From Chlorobium sp. (lineage in GTDB: Bacteria; Bacteroidota; Chlorobiia; Chlorobiales; Chlorobiaceae): a stretch of DNA of 64,000 nt. Positions within the stretch are counted from its first letter, which is position 1. Every line of letters begins with the position of its first letter. Positions 15,984 through 24,371 of the stretch are shown here, one piece after another. The position numbers were made by a program, and so were the translations under genes. The stretch spans positions 1-64,000 of the forward strand of contig SZXX01000015.1 of the NCBI GenBank assembly GCA_005843825.1, read 5' to 3'. The notes beneath the pieces were generated by a model. The model did no database searches and was not told the DNA's origin. It worked only from the letters and a program-made list of their open reading frames with translations.

Positions 15984-18413
15984 TCAGATTTTTTTCAGCC
16001 GCAAAGAGTTGCTTACTACAACAAGCGAGCTGACCACCATGAGCAGTGCGGAAACAATGGGGTGGAGAACTCCCGTCACGGCAAGTGGCAACGCTATGAG
16101 ATTATACGAAAAGGCCCAGACAAGGTTTTGCCTGATGATGGAAAAACATCGTGAGGAGCTTTTGATCAGGGTGTTGATCAGTCTGAGATCATCGTTCAGG
16201 ATGGCAACGCTTGCGCTCTCAAGAGCAATGCCGGAAGCGTGGCCGAGGGTGACTCCGATATCGGCTTCGGTCAGCGCAGGAGCATCGTTGATGCCATCGC
16301 CCACCATCATGACGCACTCGCCTTTCTGTTTTAGGGCGTGGATAACTGCAGCTTTTTCGAGCGGTCCCAGCCCGGCATGAACATCGGTTATGCCGCATTT
16401 GGCGGCAATGAAGTCTGCTACACCCTGATTGTCGCCGGTGAGGATTTTCAGCGAAAGACCTTTATTGCGGAGTACTTTTATCAGGGGCAGGGCATCCTCA
16501 CGCAGGTCGTCAATCATGCCGATTATACCGGCAAGCTTGTTGCCGCAGGCGACCATCACGATTGTTTTTCCTTCAGCTTCGAGCCTTGAGGCATAGCTTT
16601 CATGGATCGGCTGAAGCTCAACCCCCTCCTCTGTCATGAAAGCTTTTGAGCCAGCCCGCCAGATGGTTTCTGCAATTACCCCTGAGACTCCTCTGCCCGG
16701 TATTGCCCTGAACTGCTCAGTTGTAAGGAGTTCCCCCTGCCATGCAGCCGCAATAGTGCGGCCGGTGGGGTGCTCTGAGGCGGATTCAAGCGAGGCGACA
16801 TGTTGTAAGAATGACGGGGAGTGGCCGTAGTCGTTCAGGTCGGTCAAGGAAGGCTTGCCGGTAGTGATGGTGCCGGTTTTGTCGAGTACAACCATGGTGG
16901 TTTTTGACACACTCTCAAAAACATCTCCCCCTTTGACGAGAATTCCTCTCTTTCCTGCACTTGTTGTACCGACAAGAATAGCCAGTGGGGTAGCGAGACC
17001 AAGGGCACACGGGCATGCAATAACCAGCACCGAAACAGAGTTCATAAGGGCGGTCACGGTACTGGCGGAGGTGAGTTTCCAGTAGAGAAAGGTAGCAAGG
17101 GCGAGAAAAATGGTTGCCGGTACGAAATAACTCGCAGTTTTATCAGCAATGCTTTGAATGGGGGCCTTGCGAGCCTGAGCCTCCTCCACTGTGCGGATAA
17201 TCTGAGCAAGCAGCGTGGAGCCAGCATTTCCGCTGACGCTAATGCTGAGGCGACCGTTTATCGAAAAACTTCCTGCAAAAACTTTGCAGCCCGGCTCTTT
17301 AAATACAGGATTTGACTCTCCGGTCAGCATCGCTTCGTTCACCTCAGCCTCACCATCAACTACCGTACCGTCAAGCGGAATTCTGTCACCGGGTATTATC
17401 GCTATTCTATCTCCACTCTTCAATGTGGTGATGGGCACCATCATGCTTGTTTCGCCATTCATGGAGAGCAGCAGTGCCTCATGTGGCTGCAGCTCGGCCA
17501 GCTCGGCAATGGCATTGCCCGCCTTCAGCCTTGAGCCTGCCTCCAGAAATCTGCCAAGCAGAATGAAGGTTATGATCATCGATGCGGTGTCGAAAAACAT
17601 TTCACCGCCATAGAAAATCATGACAATGCTGTAAAAATAGGCAGACAGGGAACCAAGCGCCACGAGAACATCCATGTTGAGCGTCATCCGTCTCAGTGAC
17701 CTTAAAGCGCTTGAGAGAAAGGGATATCCGGAGTAGAAAAGCACCGGGGTAGCCAGAGCCCATGAAATGAGTTGAAAGGCCAGACGGTAGCGATCCTCAA
17801 TTCCTTCAAAAAATCCCGCGTAGAGAGCGGCGGTAAAAAGCATAAGCTGCATGGAGAAAAATCCTGCTGTTCCGAATCGAAGCAGCAGATCCTGTTTCTC
17901 CTGAGCAAAAAGATCAGCAGTTCCATTCCCATGGCATGGGTGGGGCAGATAGCCGATAGAGCGGAAGGCTTGCAGAATAGTGTCTATGGTAACTTTTTCT
18001 CCATTCCAGGTAATGGTTGCCTTGTGGGTTGCATAGTTGACCCTTATCGAAACAACACCATCGATCTTCATCAGAAACTTTTCGATGAGCCAGACGCATG
18101 AGGCGCACCGGATGCCCGAAAGCAGCAGCTCAATGCGGTGCTCGTTGCCGGAGATGGTAACGGTGTCACTGAAGGCCGAGGCCTGCAGGTTTACCTCAGT
18201 TGCCGGAGGGCCTGGTTGCCAGTCGCAACGCTGGTTGTAAAAGGCATCAAGCGAATTATTGTGGATAAGTTCATAGACCCCAAGGCATCCTTTGCAGCAG
18301 AATACTTTGCTCTCTCCGTTTATTTCAACGATAATGGCCGTCGCCCTGCTGGTTTTCTGGAGGCAATGGCTGCAGGGTACCATCTCTGTTCCGGATGTAT
18401 CACTCCCTGACAT
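15984..18413 (-). CDS. ccoI: Copper-translocating P1B-type ATPase CcoI
   Basis: An 809-residue heavy-metal ATPase. The N-terminus has a Cys-rich segment (CSHC, FCCKGC) typical of CcoI/FixI, then an HMA-like domain with GIRCASCVWLIEKFL near residue 95. The membrane Cu site is ACPCALGLATP near residue 467. The phosphorylated Asp is in LDKTGTITTGK near 512, and the hinge is MMVGDGINDAPALTEAD. CcoI exports copper for assembly of the CuB site of cbb3 oxidase and differs from CopA by this N-terminus. The start at 18413 overlaps the upstream FixH-like gene by 14 bases. Confidence 0.94.
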   Translation of the reverse strand: MSGSDTSGTEMVPCSHCLQKTSRATAIIVEINGESKVFCCKGCLGVYELIHNNSLDAFYNQRCDWQPGPPATEVNLQASAFSDTVTISGNEHRIELLLSGIRCASCVWLIEKFLMKIDGVVSIRVNYATHKATITWNGEKVTIDTILQAFRSIGYLPHPCHGNGTADLFAQEKQDLLLRFGTAGFFSMQLMLFTAALYAGFFEGIEDRYRLAFQLISWALATPVLFYSGYPFLSSALRSLRRMTLNMDVLVALGSLSAYFYSIVMIFYGGEMFFDTASMIITFILLGRFLEAGSRLKAGNAIAELAELQPHEALLLSMNGETSMMVPITTLKSGDRIAIIPGDRIPLDGTVVDGEAEVNEAMLTGESNPVFKEPGCKVFAGSFSINGRLSISVSGNAGSTLLAQIIRTVEEAQARKAPIQSIADKTASYFVPATIFLALATFLYWKLTSASTVTALMNSVSVLVIACPCALGLATPLAILVGTTSAGKRGILVKGGDVFESVSKTTMVVLDKTGTITTGKPSLTDLNDYGHSPSFLQHVASLESASEHPTGRTIAAAWQGELLTTEQFRAIPGRGVSGVIAETIWRAGSKAFMTEEGVELQPIHESYASRLEAEGKTIVMVACGNKLAGIIGMIDDLREDALPLIKVLRNKGLSLKILTGDNQGVADFIAAKCGITDVHAGLGPLEKAAVIHALKQKGECVMMVGDGINDAPALTEADIGVTLGHASGIALESASVAILNDDLRLINTLIKSSSRCFSIIRQNLVWAFSYNLIALPLAVTGVLHPIVSALLMVVSSLVVVSNSLRLKKI

Positions 18414-18822
18414 GAAAGGTAAATGTCGGATTTTTAAGTTCTTCGGAGAGAATCGTTACCAGCCAGATCGTCCGCCTGCTCATACACCGGACAATAATTC
18501 CTTTACCATCGTAGAGGCAAGAGCTTTTTTTGACAAGCGTGATCTGGTTTTTTCCCATCTGCATGCCCGGCATTGAAAGATCGAGGATCAGCTTGTCAGG
18601 CAGTTTGTCGCATGGTGTTATCCTCAAGTTGAAGGTGAGCTCCTGCATGGCCTTAACCGGTTTCGGTTCAATGTTGAGTGTGATGGAGTGATTTCCTGCG
18701 CTTATAGTGCAGGGTCCCCCGTGGATATTACTCTCCTTTGCCATGAGCCTGCTGCCCGAAAAAAGTATAAAAACGGAGAAGAGAAGAAAGGTCAGCCGAT
18801 TTATTTGACGTTGAAAAACCAT
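18400..18822 (-). CDS. Second FixH/YtkA-like periplasmic protein in the cbb3 operon
   Basis: A 140-residue protein with an N-terminal signal-like or membrane segment (LTFLLFSVFILFSGS) and a beta-rich domain. DLSMPGMQMGKNQITLVKK resembles the YtkA/FixH fold, where a Met-rich MPGMxMG motif is common. It also has RCMSRRTIWLVTI. It lies between ccoH and ccoI, overlapping both (22 and 14 bases). Position and Met-rich motif suggest a role in copper handling or oxidase assembly; no direct function is known. It appears distinct from, but related to, the FixH protein encoded just before it. Confidence 0.7.
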   Translation of the reverse strand: MVFQRQINRLTFLLFSVFILFSGSRLMAKESNIHGGPCTISAGNHSITLNIEPKPVKAMQELTFNLRITPCDKLPDKLILDLSMPGMQMGKNQITLVKKSSCLYDGKGIIVRCMSRRTIWLVTILSEELKNPTFTFHVRE

Positions 18823-19241
18823 TTTTTACTGGTGATAAGTTGCTGCTGTAGCTTTAGGTCAACTCTTGTAAACCACTTGCCCTTGAAGGGAATAATTGTG
18901 GTGGCCTGGTAGATTCCCGGAGAGAGTTCTTGCATGGACATCGTTGAGTCGTAACGGGTGTTCGAGAGGTTGCCGATGAAGAGTGAGAGAACACCCTCTT
19001 TAAGCGGTTGGCCGTGCGATGTTGCGTTGACCCGAATGACATTGTGTCCCAGTTTTAGAGTGTCGGGTCGGCTGATTGCAATTCCAAGTTTTTCTTCAAT
19101 AGCTTTTGTCTGGAAATAGCGTCGGCTGTTTTCGTAATAGTTGTTGTCTACCAAGCCGTCAGTGCTCCTGTATGCGATATAAATGCCGCAGCCCATGGCA
19201 AAGAAAAAAATCGGGTAAACGATGTAGAAAAAGAGTTTCAT
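18801..19241 (-). CDS. ccoH: CcoH/FixH-family cbb3 oxidase assembly protein
   Basis: A 146-residue protein with one N-terminal membrane span (LFFYIVYPIFFFAMGCGIYI) followed by the FixH signature TDGLVDNNYYENSRRYFQTK and a periplasmic beta domain ending in GKWFTRVDLKLQQQ. FixH/CcoH stabilises assembly of the CcoN-CcoO-CcoP complex. It overlaps ccoG by 4 bases and the second FixH-like gene by 22 bases, at the usual place between ccoG and ccoI. Confidence 0.9.
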   Translation of the reverse strand: MKLFFYIVYPIFFFAMGCGIYIAYRSTDGLVDNNYYENSRRYFQTKAIEEKLGIAISRPDTLKLGHNVIRVNATSHGQPLKEGVLSLFIGNLSNTRYDSTMSMQELSPGIYQATTIIPFKGKWFTRVDLKLQQQLITSKKWFFNVK

Positions 19242-20341
19242 AAAAAAACGGTCTCTCTGTTGAGTGAAATGCCGCTTCCGGAAATGTTGAAATGCAGTTG
19301 CTCCAGCTTGCTTCTTGATTTGACTAATATACTTCCGCTCTTGGCTGAAAATGGATGCAGTCGGAGTAAGTGTTCACCAAGAAGCGTGACGTTATCAGGT
19401 GAGGAGAGTTCAAGAGTAAGCTCTCTTCCTAGATTGTTGTATATGGTGTAGGAGTACCTGTTCAATCCCGAAGGAAGAAAAGTATTGTCGCGGGTGACAA
19501 AAAAGTCAACGGGTGGACGGCTCCAGAGCATCAGAAAAAGAGCGATGCCAGCAGCGACTGTTGCACCTCCAAGCCAGAATGTTTTTGGACGTACTATCCG
19601 GCCCTTGTAGTTCGGGAAAGGGGGCATTCCTCTTTTTTCACTGAGCACCCGGCAGGCGTCGATGCATTCGGCGCAGGCAATGCAGGCTGAGCTTAACCCG
19701 TTCTTGATATCGATACCGACAGGGCAAACTCTGACGCAATCATCACACTTCATGCAGGTAGCATCACGGGAAACATCGTACTCAATAATAAGGGTATCCT
19801 TATCGAAAAGGGCATTCTGCAGCATGGCGTATGGACAGATCGAGGTGCAGAATTTTCTTCCCAGAAACGCCAGTTCCAGGAAGACCGCTATCCACAGAAC
19901 CAGAAAAAAAGAGGTAATGGTTGTTGAAAAAGAAAGGATTTTCAGCGTTTCAACAGGTGGAACAAAGTACCAGATCATAGTGATCGATACCAGAGCAGAG
20001 AACGGGATCAGAAGAAGAGATTGTATGGTTTTCTTGTATTTTCTGCCAAACAGTTTCGCAATGCTTTGGCTCAAATCTAGCAGTACTGTCTGGGGGCAGA
20101 GCCAGCCGCACCAGATTCTTCCAAAAATGACAGTAACGAAGGCAATGAAAAGCAGGAAAAACAGTACAACACCCACAATGAGATAGAATTCCCTTATCCA
20201 GATAACCGAACCGAAAACATAGAGCTTGAGTGTTGGAATGTCAAACCGGAAAGCACTTTGGCTGTTGATGGAAAGAAACGGCAGGCCGGTCAGGATGAAG
20301 GCATGTAGTATCTCTATTGATCTTCTGTATTGTTTCCACAA
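19238..20341 (-). CDS. ccoG: cbb3 oxidase accessory protein CcoG (polyferredoxin-like)
   Basis: A 367-residue membrane protein with several N-terminal spans and NapH-like motifs IWCGWLCPQTVLLD and FCTSICPYAMLQ. Two 4Fe-4S clusters are indicated by CMKCDDCVRVCPVGIDI and CIACAECIDACR. An Ig-like C-terminal domain follows a last span near residue 270. CcoG (RdxA) is a Cu2+ reductase or electron-transfer factor that helps supply Cu+ to cbb3 oxidase. It sits 27 bases after ccoP and overlaps ccoH by 4 bases, inside the operon. Confidence 0.94.
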   Translation of the reverse strand: MWKQYRRSIEILHAFILTGLPFLSINSQSAFRFDIPTLKLYVFGSVIWIREFYLIVGVVLFFLLFIAFVTVIFGRIWCGWLCPQTVLLDLSQSIAKLFGRKYKKTIQSLLLIPFSALVSITMIWYFVPPVETLKILSFSTTITSFFLVLWIAVFLELAFLGRKFCTSICPYAMLQNALFDKDTLIIEYDVSRDATCMKCDDCVRVCPVGIDIKNGLSSACIACAECIDACRVLSEKRGMPPFPNYKGRIVRPKTFWLGGATVAAGIALFLMLWSRPPVDFFVTRDNTFLPSGLNRYSYTIYNNLGRELTLELSSPDNVTLLGEHLLRLHPFSAKSGSILVKSRSKLEQLHFNISGSGISLNRETVFL

Positions 20342-20368
20342 AATGGCAAGCTCCCGACTTGGCGAAAA

Positions 20369-20830
20369 TTATTTTATTCTCAGGGGCTCCAGAAAAGCTA
20401 TCACCTTGCTGATTTTTTCTGAACCGATCTGCTGAAGAAATGGGGGCATTCCGTTGGGTCGCCCATTGGCAATGGACTCATAAAGATCCTTATGGGTTAC
20501 TCCGTATTTGAGTTTTGCCAAAGTAAGGTTGGGGCCTATTCCTCCTTTTGCATCAGCGTTGTGGCAAGGGGCACAGGTGTTTGCAAAGATCTCTTTGCCC
20601 TCCCTGATAGCTTCCTTGTCGCCGGTATACTCCTTGACAACATTCGGTTTTTCGGTTTTGGAGGCTGCAGCCATCTCTTTTTCAAAATTATGGTAGAAAG
20701 ACCATCCTGAAATGGCTGGTGTAAAGGATACGATATAACCAACAAGAAAGATAATGCATCCGAAAAAAAACAGCAGCCATCCTTTGGGGATTTTGTTATG
20801 ATTCTCCTGGGGTTCTCCGGTATCATGCAT
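20369..20830 (-). CDS. ccoP: CcoP-type subunit of cbb3 oxidase with a single haem c
   Basis: The protein has one membrane span (GWLLFFFGCIIFLVGYIVSF) and one cytochrome c domain with the haem site CAPCHNADAKGG and probable Met ligand NGMPPFLQQIG. The ORF track starts at 20902, but the ATG at 20830 follows AAAAGGAG with 6 bases spacing and gives 153 residues, the better start. Canonical CcoP is about 300 residues with two haem c domains, so this subunit is about half-size. Family name rests on operon position after ccoN, ccoO and ccoQ and on the IP-GW...F membrane start. It carries electrons towards CcoN. Confidence 0.88.
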   Translation of the reverse strand: MHDTGEPQENHNKIPKGWLLFFFGCIIFLVGYIVSFTPAISGWSFYHNFEKEMAAASKTEKPNVVKEYTGDKEAIREGKEIFANTCAPCHNADAKGGIGPNLTLAKLKYGVTHKDLYESIANGRPNGMPPFLQQIGSEKISKVIAFLEPLRIK

Positions 20831-20836
20831 GGTCAT

Positions 20837-20844
20837 CTCCTTTT
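20837..20844 (-). promoter_or_regulatory. Ribosome binding site deciding the ccoP start
   Basis: The minus strand reads AAAAGGAG, then ATGACC, then ATG CAT. This is a strong Shine-Dalgarno six bases before the ATG at 20830. Neither the upstream ATG at 20902 nor that at 20875 has one. Confidence 0.7.
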
Positions 20845-20861
20845 CGCTCAATTCTATTTGT

Positions 20862-21005
20862 TCAGTTATCTTCATCCAGCATTCTGTGTTTTGGCTCCTC
20901 AATCTTCTGTTTTCGTTTCGGATTGTAGTAGTATGCTATGATTCCTCCCGAAATTATGGTGAGAAGCACTGTGAACACCAGATAAGCCAAGCTTGAAAAA
21001 CTCAT
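20862..21005 (-). CDS. ccoQ: CcoQ-type small subunit of cbb3 oxidase
   Basis: A 47-residue protein missed by the ORF track because of its length. The minus strand reads MSFSSLAYLVFTVLLTIISG, then GIIAYYYNPKRKQKIEEPKH and RMLDEDN. It has a single membrane span followed by YYYNPKRKxKIEEPKxxML, the CcoQ pattern. CcoQ stabilises the interaction between CcoP and the core. Its ATG overlaps the ccoO stop as ATGA, and its end precedes the chosen ccoP start by 31 bases. Position and composition make the call firm despite the small size. Confidence 0.88.
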   Translation of the reverse strand: MSFSSLAYLVFTVLLTIISGGIIAYYYNPKRKQKIEEPKHRMLDEDN

Positions 21006-21673
21006 TTTGCGGCCTCCATCATTTTAACATCCCGTCCAAGTTTCTGAAGGTAGGCAATCAGGGCGTCCATCTCAGTCAGCTCCTTCTGCAGTTCTCGGGG
21101 AGTTACTTTGCTGCGGCTCTCTTTTGATGGGTAATTATCATCAGTGACGGTTGCTCGGTATTGGTCAATCTGTTTATGGACATCGCTTTCAGAGTAGCCA
21201 TAGCCGAGTGTGGATGTTTTTTTGAACGAGTACTGAATGTCGAGCCGGTTTTTGGCAAGCCATCCGTAAGGTGGCATGTTGGATTTTTCAAACATGCTCT
21301 GCGGGCTGTCAAGATGTTTGTAATGCCAGGAATCAGGATATTTCCCTCCGACTCTGTTCAAATCGGGCCCTGTGCGTCGGGAGCCCCAGAGAAAGGGCCT
21401 GTCATAAGCGAACTCCTCCGGTTTTGAGTACTCGCCATACCGGAGTACCTCTGTTCTCAGAGGTCGAACGGTCTGGGTGTGGCAGTTGTTGCACCCTTCA
21501 CGCATATAGATATCGCGCCCCTCCTGTTCAACCGCTGTATAAGGCTTTATGTATGCGCTGACAGGCTGCGTCGAAGGCATCAAGAGAGGAATAAAAACGG
21601 TTACTGTGGTACCGATCAGGATGACAACGGCTGCAAGAACAGCAAAAACAACCGGTTTTGAAGTAATCCCCAT
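21002..21673 (-). CDS. ccoO: CcoO, mono-haem cytochrome c subunit of cbb3 oxidase
   Basis: A 223-residue protein with an N-terminal membrane anchor (VVFAVLAAVVILIGTTVTVF) and one haem c site, REGCNNCHTQTVRPL, at residues 61-65. The CcoO-specific pattern RTGPDLNRVGGKYPDSWHYK follows. The axial Met is probably in KSNMPPYGWLAKN. CcoO passes electrons from soluble donors or CcoP to the haem b of CcoN. It is 30 bases downstream of ccoN and overlaps ccoQ. Confidence 0.95.
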   Translation of the reverse strand: MGITSKPVVFAVLAAVVILIGTTVTVFIPLLMPSTQPVSAYIKPYTAVEQEGRDIYMREGCNNCHTQTVRPLRTEVLRYGEYSKPEEFAYDRPFLWGSRRTGPDLNRVGGKYPDSWHYKHLDSPQSMFEKSNMPPYGWLAKNRLDIQYSFKKTSTLGYGYSESDVHKQIDQYRATVTDDNYPSKESRSKVTPRELQKELTEMDALIAYLQKLGRDVKMMEAAK

Positions 21674-21703
21674 GATGGCAGCTCCTGTTTGTTGATGTGT
21701 CGG

Positions 21704-23104
21704 TTATGCTTCAGCCTGCCTTGGCTGTTTCCTGACGGTCATACCGAGATTCCAGACAAAAACCAGTATGCCGATAAAGTAGATGACCCCTGCAGCAAAC
21801 CGCAACTTGTAATAAGGGTAAAGGGATGTTACTGAATCAAGAAAATTGTACATCAGTGAACCATCCGGGTTTGTGGCTTTCCACATGGCACCTTGCTGGA
21901 TTCCAGCAATCCACATGGTGATGGTCCAGGTGAACTGGCCAACCAGAATAAGCCAGAAATGGGTGTTGGCCAGTTTGACGCTGTAAAGCTCTGTATTGGT
22001 AATGCGTGGAATCATGTAATAGAATGATGCCGAAATAACCATTGTGACCCATCCCATGGTTCCCATGTGCACATGACCGACAACCCAGTCTGTATAGTGG
22101 AAGAACGCATTGAGGGTTCTCAGCCCCTGCAAAGGTCCCTGAAGTGTCTGGAGACCGTAAAAGGTAATGCCGGCAATGAAAAACTTGACAAGATAATTCG
22201 TTCGCATCTGATCCCAGTTTCCCTGGAGCGTGTAATATCCATTGACCACTGAACCCCATGAGGGAGCAATCAGGAATATGCTGAAGGCTATTGCAACAGT
22301 CTGAATCCATTCGGGCAGGGGAGTCAGCATAAGGTGGTGTGCTCCTGTCCAGAGGTAGGCAAAGTTCAACGCCCAGAAAGAGATGATAGAGAGTCTGTGG
22401 CTGTAGATTGGAAGACCGGTGGATTTTGGCAGAAAATAGTAAAACATCGCAAGTATGGGGACCGTAAAGATAAATCCAACGATGTTATGGGCATACCACC
22501 ATTCAACATTGGCATCATTTGCTCCTGCATAGACTGAGTAGGATTTGAAGAGAGTGACGGGAATTGCAAGGTTGTTGACAATATAGAGAATGGCAATGGC
22601 CACAGTCATGGAAATGATGTACCAGAGTGAGATGTACATCTGCTTTTCCTTCCGTTTTATCAGTGTACCGAAAACATTGATGGCAAACATGACCCAGAGC
22701 ACAACGACGCCTATATCCAGAGGCCATTCAAGTTCAGCATACTCTTTTGTAGTATTCATTCCGGCAAAGAGACTCAGGGCCCCCAGGGCTATAACGGTAT
22801 TGAAGAAGTAGAGATGAGCTTGAGCAAGACGAGGAAAGAGGATAGGAATTCGTGTAAGGCGTTGAAGGATATAATATGATGTTGCAAAAATAGCAGCGAG
22901 TCCAAAACCGAGTCCAAGTCCGTTAGTATGAACAACTCTGAGACGTCCGAAGCCTAGCCATGGCGTAAGATTCAGTGCCGGATTGAACATTTCAAAAGCA
23001 ATCCAGAGACCGACAATGAGACCAATTACAAGCCAGAACAGTGCAGAAAAAGCAAAACCACGTACAATTGTAAAATTGTAGTTTTCACTTCTCGTTTCAC
23101 TCAT
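21704..23104 (-). CDS. ccoN: CcoN, catalytic subunit of cbb3-type cytochrome c oxidase
   Basis: A 466-residue membrane protein with about twelve spans. All expected ligands are visible. The haem b His is in RVVHTNGLGLG (His59). The CuB His is in WWYAHNIVGF. The active-site Tyr and the two further CuB His are in YLWTGAHHLMLTPLPEW. The haem b3 and b His are in DWVVGHVHMGTMGW. It reduces O2 to water at low oxygen and pumps protons. The start at 23104 has GGAGG five bases upstream. It heads the operon ccoNOQPG-H-(FixH-like)-I-S-TauE; the promoter must lie in 23105-23220, where I saw no certain FNR box. Confidence 0.96.
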   Translation of the reverse strand: MSETRSENYNFTIVRGFAFSALFWLVIGLIVGLWIAFEMFNPALNLTPWLGFGRLRVVHTNGLGLGFGLAAIFATSYYILQRLTRIPILFPRLAQAHLYFFNTVIALGALSLFAGMNTTKEYAELEWPLDIGVVVLWVMFAINVFGTLIKRKEKQMYISLWYIISMTVAIAILYIVNNLAIPVTLFKSYSVYAGANDANVEWWYAHNIVGFIFTVPILAMFYYFLPKSTGLPIYSHRLSIISFWALNFAYLWTGAHHLMLTPLPEWIQTVAIAFSIFLIAPSWGSVVNGYYTLQGNWDQMRTNYLVKFFIAGITFYGLQTLQGPLQGLRTLNAFFHYTDWVVGHVHMGTMGWVTMVISASFYYMIPRITNTELYSVKLANTHFWLILVGQFTWTITMWIAGIQQGAMWKATNPDGSLMYNFLDSVTSLYPYYKLRFAAGVIYFIGILVFVWNLGMTVRKQPRQAEA

Positions 23105-23221
23105 CCCATCCTCCGGATTTTTTTAGAACGTAGACTTGCAAAGAAATAAAAATGAACAGCCTTTTCATTTTGTCATATAGAAAATCACTGTATATAATTT
23201 ACAATTTAATCATGACAGGAA

Positions 23222-23256
23222 TAAAAAAACCGGGTAGATAATACCCGGTTTTAGAA
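23222..23256. terminator. Bidirectional-looking terminator between mtnA and the cco operon
   Basis: A perfect 8-pair stem ACCGGGTA/TACCCGGT (23229-23236 and 23242-23249) with loop GATAA is preceded by seven A and followed by TT and further A/T-rich sequence. On the minus strand it gives stem plus U-tract, 48 bases after the mtnA stop, so it most likely ends the PNP-mtnA transcript and separates it from ccoN. Confidence 0.8.
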
Positions 23257-23297
23257 AAAAGAATCAGCAGTGTTTCTTTTACTGTAATTAATAGCTT

Positions 23298-24356
23298 TTA
23301 CACGATTAGTTTAAGTTCACTCTCATAGTTTCCTACAACCGCCTTTTTATCGGTGATGATACCTCTGAGGTATTTGCCCGGAGTGACATCAAAGGCATAG
23401 TTGAGCACCGGAGTGGTCGGGGTAGCTACCTGAGTGCCGAAAATCGTTCTCAGCTCGTCAGCGTTTCGCTCTTCAATGGGAATCTGTGTTCCATCCGTGA
23501 GCGTGATATCTATTGTGGATACCGGAGCGGCAATGTAGAATGGAAGATTGTGATGCCAGGCGCTGATGGCATGGGCACAGGTGCCGATTTTGTTTGCTGT
23601 GTCTCCATTAGCAGCAATTCTGTCAGCTCCCACGATACCGAAATCAATCATTCCTCTCTGCATCAGAAATGCTGATGATGAATCGGATATTGAGATAAAC
23701 GGTATTTTTTCCTGCTCAAGCTCCCATGCCGTAAGACGAAGCCCCTGCAAAAGCGGACGGCTCTCTGCAGTGATGACTCTTTCAATCAATCCCTCCTGCC
23801 ACGCCAGCTTGATGACACCGAGTGCAGTGCCGGAGCCTCCGGTTGCAAGGGTGCCTGTGTTGCAGTGCGTCAGCACGTTAAGTTTACGTGTCTTAAGAAT
23901 TTCAGCAAGGTCACTCTTGATCAGGTCAACTCCATGCCGTGACATGGCGTCGCAGTTGGCGATTTCATCATCATGGATTATACGGGCAGCTTCCATCATC
24001 TTTGCAAAAAGAGCCTCGATGGTATCGTTCTGAAAATGCTCGTCATAGACCTTTTTCAGGCGTGCAGTTGCAAAAAAGAGATTGACTGCGGTGGGGCGAG
24101 AGGCTTCCACGTCAGCGATAAGTGTTCCAAAAAAATCGGGGAACTCCTCTTTGGTTCCTTTGAAGCTGTTGATGCCGAGTATGACCGTATAGGCTGCAGC
24201 AACTCCGATAAGTGGCGCGCCACGGACAGCAAGCGTTTTAATAGCCTCTATGGCCTCCTGATGGCTTCTGGTTGACACATATTCCTCTCTCAGAGGCAGA
24301 TAACGCTGGTCCAGATAGCGAAGGGTCTTGTCGTTGAACGAAATGGCGTCTATCAT
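23298..24356 (-). CDS. mtnA: S-methyl-5-thioribose-1-phosphate isomerase
   Basis: A 352-residue aldose-ketose isomerase. The family motifs are TLAVRGAPLIGVAAAY, the active-site Cys segment THCNTGTLATGGSGTALG, AESRPLLQGLRLTAWEL and the active-site Asp segment VGADRIAANGDTANKIGT. MtnA converts 5-methylthioribose-1-phosphate to methylthioribulose-1-phosphate in methylthioadenosine salvage. The upstream phosphorylase gene (15 bases away) would supply its substrate. The eIF2B-like fold also covers ribose-1,5-bisphosphate isomerases, but length and motifs favour MtnA. Confidence 0.93.
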   Translation of the reverse strand: MIDAISFNDKTLRYLDQRYLPLREEYVSTRSHQEAIEAIKTLAVRGAPLIGVAAAYTVILGINSFKGTKEEFPDFFGTLIADVEASRPTAVNLFFATARLKKVYDEHFQNDTIEALFAKMMEAARIIHDDEIANCDAMSRHGVDLIKSDLAEILKTRKLNVLTHCNTGTLATGGSGTALGVIKLAWQEGLIERVITAESRPLLQGLRLTAWELEQEKIPFISISDSSSAFLMQRGMIDFGIVGADRIAANGDTANKIGTCAHAISAWHHNLPFYIAAPVSTIDITLTDGTQIPIEERNADELRTIFGTQVATPTTPVLNYAFDVTPGKYLRGIITDKKAVVGNYESELKLIV

Positions 24357-24371
24357 ACTTTTTAATGGAGG

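Noticed and set aside
21837-22310. 157-residue ORF within ccoN
   Set aside because: Same-strand frame shadow; ccoN has all ligands in the main frame.
23105-23220. FNR/Anr-type operator before ccoN
   Set aside because: A/T-rich with partial TTGAT-like words on the minus strand, but no two-fold symmetric box could be defended.
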